Source of the DNA: Trogon surrucura
Taxonomy: Eukaryota; Chordata; Aves; Trogoniformes; Trogonidae
Direction: 5' to 3'
Assembly (NCBI GenBank): GCA_020746105.1
Contig: CM036622.1
Span: 16,225,987 to 16,289,986, forward strand
DNA: 64,000 nt
The position numbers were made by a program, and so were the translations under genes. The notes beneath the pieces were generated by a model that saw nothing but the letters and a program-made list of their open reading frames with translations, did no database searches and was not told the DNA's origin. Positions 11,401 to 23,500 of the stretch are shown here, piece after piece; positions within the stretch are counted from its first letter, which is position 1, and each line of letters starts with the position of its first letter.

Positions 11401-14400
11401 GCCTCAGATGCAGACTCAGGGCATCTGCCGTCACGTTGCTGAAGGTGTTTGAGCCAGGCACCATTCCTACCACGTAACTGGGCCAAACTCTTCACAAAAT
11501 GCCACAATGGACACGGCTTCTGCTTAAAACACAAACTAATCTGCAGTGCTCCTAGCCATTATCAGCTTCAGCTCTAAATATGCAAAGAACAACAATGCAC
11601 CTCCTCCTACACTCCACAATGCCCATATTCCTCTTACACCTCACAGCTCAAGTGAAGATGGACACTCTGGAATACAACACTGCAATCTAGAGGCTGCAGC
11701 AACACGTCCTTTTTAACATCTCTAGGTTAGAGACCGAGCTGCATAGGAGATAAAGCAGATTAACTCACATCAGGCTCCTAAATCCTGGGAGCCTAAAAAT
11801 AACATTCTGTGTGTTTGCTTTTTACAGTCACATAAAATACACATTGGCTTTCATGTATTCACTAGTGCTTGGGCAGGATTTTATGTTAAGAGGTTTCCTA
11901 CTTTCTGAAACAGCCTCTGTCTGGTTTGAATCACAGGGGGCCCTTCCTTTCTCTCAAGGCATGTTTTTGGTCTTTATTCTCAGACGTGCTGCAGAAGGAT
12001 AAGGTACAGCAGACTGCTTCTCGTGGAGGCGGTCGCATGGAGCAGTCTCTGCAGCAGAGTGTCCCATAAGCTCGGCCCCCAAGAGGAGCTTCTTGCTTGT
12101 CCTGGGACCACGAGCCAGAGCCTCTGCCTGTCACGGGACTGCTGGCTCGCCGAGCTGTCCTCTGAGCCATCGCACTGGCCTTTGGGGCAGCTTTTAAAGC
12201 AAGAGCGTCGTGCAAACTTGGGATGTGACACACTCAGAAAGCTATAATTTTCATATTGTATCTCCTTACCACTTGTAAATCAGTCATTTTAAGGACGCTT
12301 TCCATTCTTGCTTCCCTTCAGGCATCTCTTATTTCTCTCCGGAAAAAGAAAAGATGTAGTTTATAGCTAACTGCAGGACTGAAATGACATATATAATAGC
12401 AACAGCAGGCAACAAATGTGTCCCTAAAGTGGCAATATGGTGCCTTTTGTTTTGTTTTAAGACTTTGGAGTGATAGGCAATTTGTCTTTTTGAGCTGCTA
12501 TTTGAATAGTTACAGGGAATTTAGAAGACAATGTTATGCATGTTCAGTAATGAGGACAGCATAGTCCGACCTAGGCCCTTTGAAAATTGAATTATAGGAA
12601 AAGACAACCAGGACAAAATACTGATTATTATGTGTAGGGTTATTAGCATTAAAGGTTAACGGTAGGGGATTTTTTTAATTATTATTATTTTCTTGTAGAC
12701 AACTTCTACTTTCAGGTAAAAAAAAAGACAAAATGAGCCCATTCTGATCACCAGATATTTTCATAGAAAACTGAGCTCTGCCACATTCTGTGGGAACAAA
12801 CATAGCCTGCATGGAACACTTTTGCTACTAGAAAGGAAGACGTTTTACAATGTCTAAATATAACAGTTTACATGTATGATACAAATCAAACTCCCCCACA
12901 TAGCTGTTTAAAGAACAGATATTGCCACCCTATCCACATGAGTAATCCAGCTCGTGTCTCTCCGCAGGGATGCCAAGGACAGAGTAAGTACCTGGCTGTG
13001 CCCCAGTGCCCAGAGCAGAGAGGAACAGCACAACCAAGCAAACCCCATTCCTGGCACAGGGGTGCCACAAGGCAGGAGATGTGGAAGCTGCAACGTGCCT
13101 GGAGCTCCCCGGTTCCCTTTTCCGTTCCCTCTGACTGAACTCCGAGAACACCTCTGAGGGGCAGGCGATGGAGAAGAAAAGGGACAGAGGATGAGACAAC
13201 TTGAGCGCCTGCAGCACCCACAGACATAAGCTGAGGTTGCATGAGTTCACGTTTCTAAAACCACGGTGCCAGGGAAAGTGATGCCATGGTGAAGATCTCG
13301 GTGACGGCTGATCCAAAGAAGGGATCTTTGTCTGAATAAGTGCTCCTTAAGAATTTAAGGCAGGGGAACACCAGGCACCTGGCAGAGATCCCCAGCGTGG
13401 GGATGGGACAAGAGCTGTTCTGAGCAGCATCGATAGCTGCTAGTTAAGAATCACCCATCCGTGTCTTTATGGCTCTAACTCATTACTGACTTGGCAGCCC
13501 CTCTACTTCTTACTTCACTTCTCTCAACAACTTCAATTTCACTTTTCTCTCTGTCTCGCTTTCTTTCTCTCTCTCTTTTTAAAAAATTCCTGTGATAATG
13601 TCTCCTTACACCTCCCTTTGCTTCTTGAGAGGAAAACCTGGGGTGATCACTCCAGTATATTATTTGATATTTTAAAGCATCCACCAACACTTCAGCAGTA
13701 TCATGGGTGACATTTCATCAAAATTATTTAGTAAGCTGATATGTTTCTTTTTGTAAATGTGTTCTTAAGGGTACAACTCTCATTAACCAAAATGCAAAAA
13801 TTAAAATTAAAGTCATAAAATAAATATGAAAACCTCATTAAAATTAATCCCTGAATACAATATTTTTCAATACGAGATCATTTCAACATTTGTCATTATT
13901 CCAGACTCTACATATTTTCCCAAACTAAAGTACACCAAGATGTAGCTGAAGAATATATACCAGAACTTTCAATTAAGATGATTTAGGTAGATTACATATT
14001 ATCCTTGCACTGTGCGTCCTAAATGAGAGAAATTAAGGTTAAGTATTACAACGCATGTATTTTCAGGATAAAAATGCCCGAATAGGTCATTTAAACAACC
14101 TTATTTCTTTCTCCCTTTGCTGGTACAAAGCCATTCAGTATCTGCCATCAAAATGCTTTTGTATGCAGTCTCAAATTAGACTAAACTGACTTTTACAAGC
14201 ACATTACACTCTACTTCTTTATGATCATTATGTCAGTATTAAAAGCTGGGTTTATCTCCTGAGTTTTCCTATTACCAGGTGCTAGTAGGGGCAGCTGAAA
14301 AAAACCCCATCACAGCTCAGTTTCTCTTTCTCTGATTCTTTTTCTGACAGGTGAGACAGGGGGTGTCTCGCTGTCCCAAGGCCATGGGGAACAAGGCAGT

Positions 14401-15035
14401 GGGAACAGTCTCTCCAGTGGAGGGCAAAGAGGGGGAGTTCCTCTCATGGTTGCCATGAAGCCAAGCAGTCAGACCCATCCCCACCCGGGCCCCATAAGGG
14501 GCAGCATCCCAGCACGATCCCCAACTCCCTCGCCCCTCACTCAGCGATGAACCACTTGCTTACGATGCAACTGCCAAAAATCAATCTCCTCTGCATTTTC
14601 AGTTTCTTACACAAATGGTCTTATGGCCTCCCGTGCTTTCAGTCTTTGTCACACCTGGAATCCCTCCGTAGGATCCATGCAGATACACATCATGGCCCAA
14701 ATTCTCACTCCTTTCTCCAGCCCACGTGAACAGCAAACACACACCCTGCATCGTAGCACAATTCAAAATTGTAACAAGAGAGTTAAAACGACTCCGGGTC
14801 TTACAACTCCATTCAAGTTACAGACGCAGTATACCATGACATGCAAATATTCAGTATTTAGGTCTGGAACAAGGGTCAAGCATTTCTACTATCTGCACGC
14901 AATGCAAATCATGTTGCCAGCGGTTTTACAAGTATTAGCTACAGTTTTAAGGAAGATTTTACTGAAAACCTCTTTAGTAGATTCCATGACTATCCCTTCT
15001 TTTACACAAGCTTTCTCACAGGCTCAGGGAGATGA
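11401..15035. other. Unique sequence with GC-rich patches, no supported gene
   Basis: GC-richer patches lie at about 11,990-12,240, 12,950-13,310 and 14,280-14,540, each with overlapping short frames on both strands. The 12 kb patch holds several CpGs. None shows a recognisable protein domain. A CT-rich stretch lies at 13,540-13,580. A 189-codon + frame (14,623-15,192) is long for this base composition but shows no domain. Confidence 0.45.
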
Positions 15036-15145
15036 TAGCGGCATTTTGGCTAAATGTATTGATAACGTAGTAATCCTTTGCTGTAATTTCACTCGGGAGC
15101 GTAAACTGTTTTTATTGACTTCTGCGAAACAAATATATGACCGCA
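15036..15145. other. CpG cluster in AT-rich DNA, candidate conserved element
   Basis: Six CpGs lie between 15,039 and 15,142 in otherwise CpG-poor AT-rich sequence. They sit inside the only long open + frame of the left arm (14,623-15,192), so constraint, if real, could be coding or regulatory. I see no protein family in the translation. Treated as a candidate non-coding element. Confidence 0.25.
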
Positions 15146-18100
15146 AATATGGCAGCATTGAAACTCTTAGGATGGTTCTGGTTTCTATATAACTACACCA
15201 GCAGGTCACTTGCTTAGTTTGTAGAACACGTGCTGCCTCTCGCATAACAAATCACAGAAATATTAATGTAAAACTACTGCCATGTCTCTTAGTGCATTAT
15301 CATCACATTATGAAGCTTTCAATAGATGATCTTTCTCATGTTCTCAGACAACCTTGACCTTCAGTTTTTAGTGAGGTGAATAATATTACATCACATCTAA
15401 AGAGAACAGTGTAATCATCTTTTCTATTCACAGCACTAAGACAGTCAACAGTATTTGATACAATCAGCATGTGTCTTGATACTGAAGGCACATGATGACA
15501 AGTCTAACTGAATGTAGTTATTTGGCTGTCATGAAATGCACCTTATGGTGATAAACTTCAGCCATAAAATTGGAAGACTATCACATAAACATGTTTCATG
15601 AAGAAATACACTAACAGAATTCACTGCTAGTTTATAGTTGGAAAACTGCATTCTATTTATTACGCTGCAATTTTTACAGTAAGTCAGGTTCCAAAACTCA
15701 TTACATTTTACAATGAGGTAATTACTGGGTGTTGATTCTTCTCCTTCAACCAACAGGTCTATCTAATTAGCACACCACACATTGAAATACCACGATTAAG
15801 GATGTGTGAAAGGATAGTAAGACTGGATATTACTTCAGTGTGCTTGGAAGCGGGGAGAATTGCTCAGCTGGTCCTCCATGATGTGCCTGGGGTAGGTACC
15901 TCACAGGGCAACGCTTACAGGGAAATTTCCTCTGCCTTTGCACCCTCTTGTCTGGAAACATGCCTAATGCAGACACTGCAATAAGCATATCAAGGCAGTT
16001 TACATTTGTATGTGTTAAATCTTAAACTCAAGACAAATCCAGCATTTTCTTTTCATTACTTATCAGACATTTTATCTTTTAGATAAATTTCTCCTCCCTG
16101 TAATCTTAAAGGATATGGTGTTCATAACACTTATTGAAGGTTAAGCTATAAAACTATCCAAAACAATAGCTTCAATAAACTCAGAGACATTGTCTTATCT
16201 TCAGCATAAGTCAGCCTCACTGCAGCACAACGTTTCTAGCTTGGCATTTTATTGGTTTTGTGAGACGTTCTGAGGCACGAGGAGTAGGAAGGTTTCTCAG
16301 CCTCACTAAAAGTCAAAGAGGATTGGAGGCTTACACTCCGTTTGTGATTCTGAAGATCCCCATTGTGTGTTTGACCAGCTGCCTGTGAATGAAACTTGAA
16401 ATATGGGGCCACTTCTACTGGATTAACCATTAGCAGTAACAAGATGTGGGCTTGTGAAACATTCCCCCAAAGAAATGTGACTTATCTAAGAGAGGCCATG
16501 ATCATGTGGTGTTCTTAAGCTGTCCAGGGAAACAGTGGAACACAGTGGTCTCCCAGGAATAGTCTTAAAGCAAGGGGTTCCTGGGTACATATTTGCCCCA
16601 CTCCGCCTTGAAATCTGTAAACCGGACAGCATGCAGAGCTCCCCTGGGATGGCAAAAAGAGAACAAGAATGATGCAAGCTATGCTTTAACTATTCAAGCA
16701 GCAAAGCGGGCCCCTTTGGGCCATTGCAACTCAGCATAAATGTAAAGAAATCTCAGCCGCAGTTCATGTATCTTCTAGAACAAGAAATAATGAAATAATC
16801 CTTTTTTTTTTTTTTTTAAGATCATAAAGGTTAGCCTTCTCTCAAAATTATTTAATATTTTTGGACGTCTTGCAGCAGCCATTCATGACATTAGACAGCC
16901 TTATGATGATAAAGGTAAAATTAATGCCTCACTTTCATGTAAGACTTATCAGGCCAGTATTAATCGTTACTTGGTTAATTCAAGAGACAAAGAAAAATAA
17001 TCATCAGGTCTCAAAGGAACAGGGAATGTTTTTACAGGCCCATTACATCTACACATTTGCTAAACTTGCTAGAGCTACTGAAGCTCAGCAGAGGTGATTA
17101 ATACAACTAAAACAGGGTTACTCCAGCCTATGCTTTGACATTATCATATTATTCTTTGCTAAAAAGCCGATTCTATTAGAGGAAGTAAAGTTCTTTTTCT
17201 ATTTCCAGAGAGGTCAAGCAGGGCTTTTTGTGGTCAAGTTAGAAAAAAACAAATCTTCATGTTGGCAATAAATTGGAAAATTTAATGAATTCTCATGAAG
17301 AACAGATTTAAAAAAAGGTCGTTCCGAGATTTCTAGGAAGATTATTTTCCTTCAGCTTTTATTTATTTTATTATTGATTCGTATCCTGATATTAGCATGC
17401 CAAGATCACTTCCCATGTTTTGCAAAGAATAATCAGTGAGAGAACGCACCCATGCTGAAATGCTGGTTTGCCTTTTGTCCACCCATATTTGAAAAATTTG
17501 CCTCAGTCTGCATTAAAAAAACCGACAAAAAAATCAGATGTGGTGACATTCACAAAGTGTGAAAAGCCTTCAATTTCATTTGTGTCCTATAATGTACAAC
17601 AAAAATTTATATGAGAAAAGCGTATGAAAAATTATAGTACAAGACAGTCTGACTATAGATAAGAATTTTAGAAATATGAGATTTCTCTCAAAGAACTGGG
17701 CATATCCACATGAAGAAAGTCATTAGAAAATGACAGATAAACATCAGGGCAGAGATCACTGGGGAATTATGATAAATTTCTAGTTCCTCTGATCATTAAT
17801 CAAGAGATATAGGTGGTGTTGATCTCCTGAGATAGGGGAATCCTGAGTTGCTGTCCATGCTCCACGAATTATTTATGTGTTCTCATGTTATACACCTTTC
17901 TGTTCTGCTGTAGATTTGAAGCATTTCCTATGGTCAGTTAGAGCAAATGAAATGCCAAGAGATTAAAAAGTCTGCAGATATTACAACAGTGGCTGGACGA
18001 TGCAACGTAAGACCAAGCATCAGAAAGGATTTTTTTTGTACAGTTTCTACCACACCAGTGTAAAAGGCTTGGCTGTATAATGACACAAGCTTGGCAGTTT

Positions 18101-20439
18101 GGGGGACTTTTGTGGATGAGCTTTAGAATTTTAGAAAGATTTCTGAATTTTGACTTTCAATTAATCTTTAGTCCTAGGGGAAATAGTTATAAGAAATTAA
18201 TGTGCATTTAACAGATAGGTCAGGACAGAGGTTGAACATTTCAACCATGAGATTTTAAAACACAAGGTTTTTATAACTTCCTCTGAAGCTCAGGGCACTA
18301 GATATATTATCTGGACAGCAGAAGTTGAGGATAACTCAAATTTCTGAGAGCATTACAGAAAAAAAAATATTATAGTCATGCTGTAACACAGTAATAATAA
18401 CAAAAATATACCCAGCTCATCTTTAAAATTGCCAAACTAATTCTTAACATCCACTTCTGTGCTTATGCCTACCTAAATGTAGACAGATAATCACAAACAG
18501 AACACCACCTCCTCTCAGCAGAAATACCTCTCAATTGCAAGTTCAGGTAGAAGTCAATCCACCTAATGTTCTCTTTTCTGACTTCATATTTTCTAAATTT
18601 GTTTTCTTGGCCAAGGCCGATCCCTTTCACCATTTCAATGCCAACATTTGAAAAAAATGAGCAAAAGCACTTTTTTTTTAAAAAAAAAGCTACATGAAAC
18701 TGTATTGATGTGAGTAAAGGCTCGAATGACTTATTCCCAGCCTCATAACATCCTTCAGGGCTGTGTCCAGCACAATTGCTCCAAAATGGAGCAACTTTGG
18801 ATTTCCCTACCTATTTTTCTGCTTGTGATGGCAAACACATTTGCCCTCTCACTGACATACACACACGTGTGTGTGTGTGTGTGCCTCGTGGGTTTTTGTC
18901 GGCCAGCACCAGGGACACTGACCCTTTCACTTCACTCAGGAGGGTGACCCTACACCATCCCCCAACATGCCCACACTCACTCACGAGTTCCTCCCCAGGA
19001 TGGAGACATTTCAGCTGGATAGGTGAGCCCCTACAGCCAGGTCAGAGAGAAACACTGACAAAGAGGCTTTGACTCGCTGGTGTGATGCGGCCTCTCCTAT
19101 AATGGGGTCTCAAGGTGCCCGGTATTAACCAATAAACACTTTCATGTGTGTGAAACCAAAAGGGGGGTTGGCCTGGGGGCGGCAGAGGAGCTGCAGCTCC
19201 TGAGAAGAAGGGCACGGGCAGGGTGCGTCACCTCTCCTTCCAGCCCCAGCTTGCATCGTCACATTTCCAAACCCGAAGAACAGTTTCCAGCGACATTCTG
19301 CTGCATGTGCGTCCCACAGACGCTGAGGTGGGGAGAGATGTCAGTGGGGGGGAGCAGTATTTCCTCAGTGTTGTGTTTTACTGGCTTTTTTGACATAGCT
19401 ACTTCCTCGAGCTGCTCCGACCTGTCAGAAGCATGAAAATGTTTTCTGTTCGTATCTTGGGAAAAGATGCACGGCTGAATCAAGGAATGGCTGCGTAAGT
19501 AATTTTGTTTTTTATGATTTGAGCCCCAAAAGGTCTTAAACTGTCAGATTTATTGTCTATCCAATTTTATGACTTTTACTTGTATTTATTCTCTGATGTT
19601 TACCATCAAATGTCTCTACGTGAGCTCTGGTTTGTAGGCTTTCATATTGCTAAATCATTTTTTAAGCCTGAGATGTAGCTTCTGTTCAACATCAATCCCC
19701 TGAGATACACCATTAACATGAATCATTTCTGAAAGTATGTCGTGCAATATGAACTTCGTGTTGAGTCAATCATTCACTCTGATTGAAAGAAGTGATGACC
19801 TTCACAGAAGCAGCGTATCACAGCTAAATATCCCAGGACCCTCTTCACTACCGTCAGTCGTGACTGCTTCTGGAGATCGTGCAGACTCAATCATAGCACA
19901 AAAATAGTCTGAAGATTATTTTTCTTTATGTGGTTAGGTCAGCCGAGCTCTAAATAAAGGGCTGACAACAAACTGAGTCCTTTACTGAGTCACAGAGACC
20001 ACTTTACTGCAGTGGACTTAAAGAAAAGTCTGAGTTGTACTTTGATTAGTTTGTTTCATTTTCCTCCACATCCATCAGGTAAAATCTTTTTAGGAAATAC
20101 TGGCTTCTCAGCACATGTTACAGCAACAGATGTTTTTCGGTCCTTTTGGGAAACAGGCCTAGATGTGCAGTAGTGGGACATCTTCCACCACTGACTCTGT
20201 GAATCCAGACCTGAGGTCTGCATCCTGCGGGTCTGAACTTGTAACAAGAGATGAAAGTAGAACTTGATCAGCCTATTAATTTATCAAGTGCTCAGTTGAC
20301 TTGTGCTTTAGCACAACTCCCTTTGTAAGAATAGATGCTATTTCACGTTAGCACCTATTCCTGTACATCTACTGCAAAGGTGGACTGAGTTAAAAAAAAA
20401 TAAATTTACTGATAAAAGGTGTAGGGTTATAACTGGTTC
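15146..20439. other. Unique AT-rich sequence, no gene seen
   Basis: No supported exon. Contents noted: a run of 16 T at 16,802-16,817, a TAAT/GATTAA-rich stretch at about 16,900-17,100, a GC-rich patch at about 19,140-19,340, and the CA/TG microsatellite listed separately. Confidence 0.5.
18857..18883. repeat. Palindromic (CA)n(TG)n microsatellite
   Basis: A short CA run passes directly into a TG run through a central ACGT, giving an alternating purine-pyrimidine, self-complementary tract. It can form Z-DNA or a hairpin and is likely length-polymorphic. Confidence 0.9.
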
Positions 20440-20545
20440 TGTTTTGGGTGTCCTTTGGGATCTCGGATTTGTCACTCACCCTTCCAGTACATCAGCTCTT
20501 TCTTCTGTAAATTAGCCTAATTATGTGTTCCTGCTTTACAAAATC
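20440..20545 (+). repeat. MIR-like SINE relic (sense)
   Basis: The stretch follows the core-to-3' pattern of MIR in sense orientation: a 'ttggg' and 'gtcact' block, then a 'cag-ctttcttctgtaaatta' block, corresponding to the 'cctcagtttcctcatctgtaaaatg' region, then a TA-rich block. Divergence is high and assignment is by eye. Immediately after it, 20,555-20,580, a 10-bp unit 'tcagcctggt' is duplicated in tandem. Confidence 0.45.
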
Positions 20546-23500
20546 AGTGGGAGGGCTGGTTCAGCCTGGTTCAGCCTGGTTTATTCATTAATGATTTAAA
20601 GAGCTTGGAGATTAGTGGATGTAAAGTGGTATAAAAAAGAAGTTAAATTCAAGACAGAGATTCAAAAAAAAAAAGAAAAATAGTGTCACTTCCACAAAGT
20701 TTTCCCCACTCCTCATGTACTAAATTCTGCAATATAAAATATTATAGGTACTTTCCTTCTACTTTGGCAAGAACCCAGAATTTGGGGAGACTCTTCTCCA
20801 TTTGTGAATATGTCATTTTGTTCTGAAGATAATCTGATTTATAATATTAATTATCTGCTTCCTAAGCAGTATTTTTGCTGTTGAATTATCATATCTCAAC
20901 AAATATAGATACTTCAGTATGACTAAATATGCAGATTGTATTTGTCTATGTTCATATTTGCTCTTCATTTCAAAATTCATCAGTCACTGCCAACTACCTT
21001 TTAAACTGTCATCTTCCAATGAAAAAAAATCAACATTTGCACCCAAGATTTGGCCAATACATACAAGATAGTCTCAACAGAAGTAAGACCTATTGACCCC
21101 TCACATCCCTTCAGTTCAGTGTCTTATGGCCAAATAATTTGAAATAATTCAGAGGAAGACACAAAAAAATCTTAAAAGGCAACTACTGACTACCTTCCCT
21201 ATACACAAAGTTTCACCTCAGCTCTTTCTGTCAAATGATCTGACACAACGTAAGAGTTTTGTAGTTCCAAATTTGAGAAAAGATATTATTAATGTGACTC
21301 TGAATAATCATGTTAGTTGCATAGTTGGATAACCGGCAAAATTCATGCAAAATCCTGCTGCTGACAATTAGACACCAACGTGCGAGAACCACATTTGGAA
21401 GCATATTTTTATGCAGTATGTCTGATGTACTAGTGAGAGAAAATGAGGCAGAAGATAAAGAAGAATCATTGATGTAGTATTTAAAGAGTTACGAATCAAG
21501 TGTTGTTTCCAGTAGGAAATGCCATGTCCAAAGGTAGCGATTTAGAATTCAGAATGTCACCCTGTTCATTTCTCACCGTGCAGAGCAAGTCAATGTATAG
21601 ATACATCCAGCCGTCATACACACCGCTTATATCCAAAAGCAACTTGATTTTTTCTAGCAGATATTGAAATGAAGGAATATGAATTCTGAATGATCACTTA
21701 GGACTGTGGCATTTAAAGGTCATCACGAAAAGTATCTTCCAGACACCTAGTATCAACAGCAACCTCTCAGAGTATTGACTGATAATGATTCTGTATTGTT
21801 AAAAGTATTTTCTGTCAAACAGAAATAAATGTTTTTCATATTGTTTCCCGCTTCTCGGATAAATAGAAAAAGATAAGATTTTCAGTATTTATTCTACTGT
21901 CTGCTCATGGATGTGAACGGCCCCTTCAGAGTTTAATCTTTATAGCAATATTTTCTTTATAGATATTACAACCTTGAGTGGAGATTTTAACATCAAATAC
22001 AGTAAATTTTAGTGTTCAGACCTGACAACAGTGATAATAACAAAACATCCCTAAGGCTGTGTGGCGGCAGAGAAGAGTTTTAAAAGTAACAAAACACATA
22101 ACAAATCATCACAGACAATTGTCTGCTTCAATTTCTGAGGCCTCTGTCATCATATTTTCAGATTGCCCATTGAAACTAAGAGGAAAGACAGGACAGCTAA
22201 TTGATAACAGCTAGTTTTAGGTGAAAACAAAACCAGAAACATAGTCCAATATAGGGAGGTACTGATTTACTGTTATGTTGGAGGTTAGCTGGCTCCCAGA
22301 GAACAACTTTGATCACAAACCATCACAAACCTTATGGAACCTGTAGGTGTAACTGCTACTTTCAAGTCAGGTTAAATCAGGAAACAGTCACATTACTCTT
22401 TATTTGGGAAAAATATCAGACTGTGTCCCAGTCACAAACCAGCACACAGGGCTGGGATAAGGACTGAACTATGAGAGCCGAGGGAATGTCTTGGCATTGC
22501 TCCTTTTGAAGCAGACAAGAGATCCCCACTCCTCTTTGCTCCTGTTTGTTCTTCCTTGCATTTTAACCTCCCAAGTTGTACTGTAAGGCAAAGCCATGAA
22601 ACAAGTGAGTGCTTTTTCATTTTTTACTTTTGTAAAAAAAGGTTTCCAAAAAGAGGAGAAGGAATGATATCTCGGGGCATGATTCCACAAACATTGGCAC
22701 TGGTACTTCAGAGAGGACTAACTGCAGTGTAGCGAGGCTAAAGCCAGGGGTGGAAACAAGTAAAAAGAAGCAGATAATGGAAGGATCCTTTTAAAATGTC
22801 TTTGTTGCTGGAGAAAATATCCACGGAACCACATACTTAAGAGTTTTCCCTGGGGTCTGGATGGAAATACAGAGACGGAGTGTTGTTCTGGTATATTTGT
22901 AAATATTTGTGAGCCAGATGCCACCACAAAGGCAAGAGGAAAGCCCAGAGGATAGCAAATGGATCATGGTAGCACGGTTAAGGGATAGTGTTTCAGGGCT
23001 AGGTATTTGGGTAGAAAAATTTAAAATTAGGATTAGAGATTATGAGCAGTTTCCTGTTGGCTGATTTGTGATGTGTTCAGGCAAGCAAGAATGGATGCCT
23101 GTTCTCTGAGGATAAACACAAATACGATGCAAATTTCTAATTATATTTCATTTCTTCTGCTGCTGGAAACAACTCACAAAACTCAAAGAATTTAATAGCT
23201 ACTTAGCCTAAAAGATTAACACTATTACATTGCAGCAGAACTGACAAAGAAAGCACGACTAGCCCAAGGAAGTAGTAGCTTCATTATTAATTACAGTAAT
23301 TATTTATGATGCTTTTGTTAAGCAGTGACAGTGCACTTAGGACTGTATAGAGCCAACCCAAATGCCCGAAGGACCATACGATGACAAGCAGGTGCTGACC
23401 ATCTGCATCTATGTCTTTGGTGGAGATTGAAAGTGTTGACAAGGGAGTCTTAAGCTGAAAAGGAAACTATTCATATACTTGTAGAAGATGTTTAATCTCT

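Noticed and set aside
12968-12983. 16-base micro-exon between TCTCCGCAG and GTAAGTAC
   Set aside because: Both sites look good, but a 16-base exon with no neighbours to splice to is more likely chance pairing in a GC-rich patch.
16802-16817. Poly(T) runs (also 2,215, 10,199 and 41,146) as tails of minus-strand retrocopies
   Set aside because: No recognisable gene or SINE body, and no target-site duplication, lies next to any of them.
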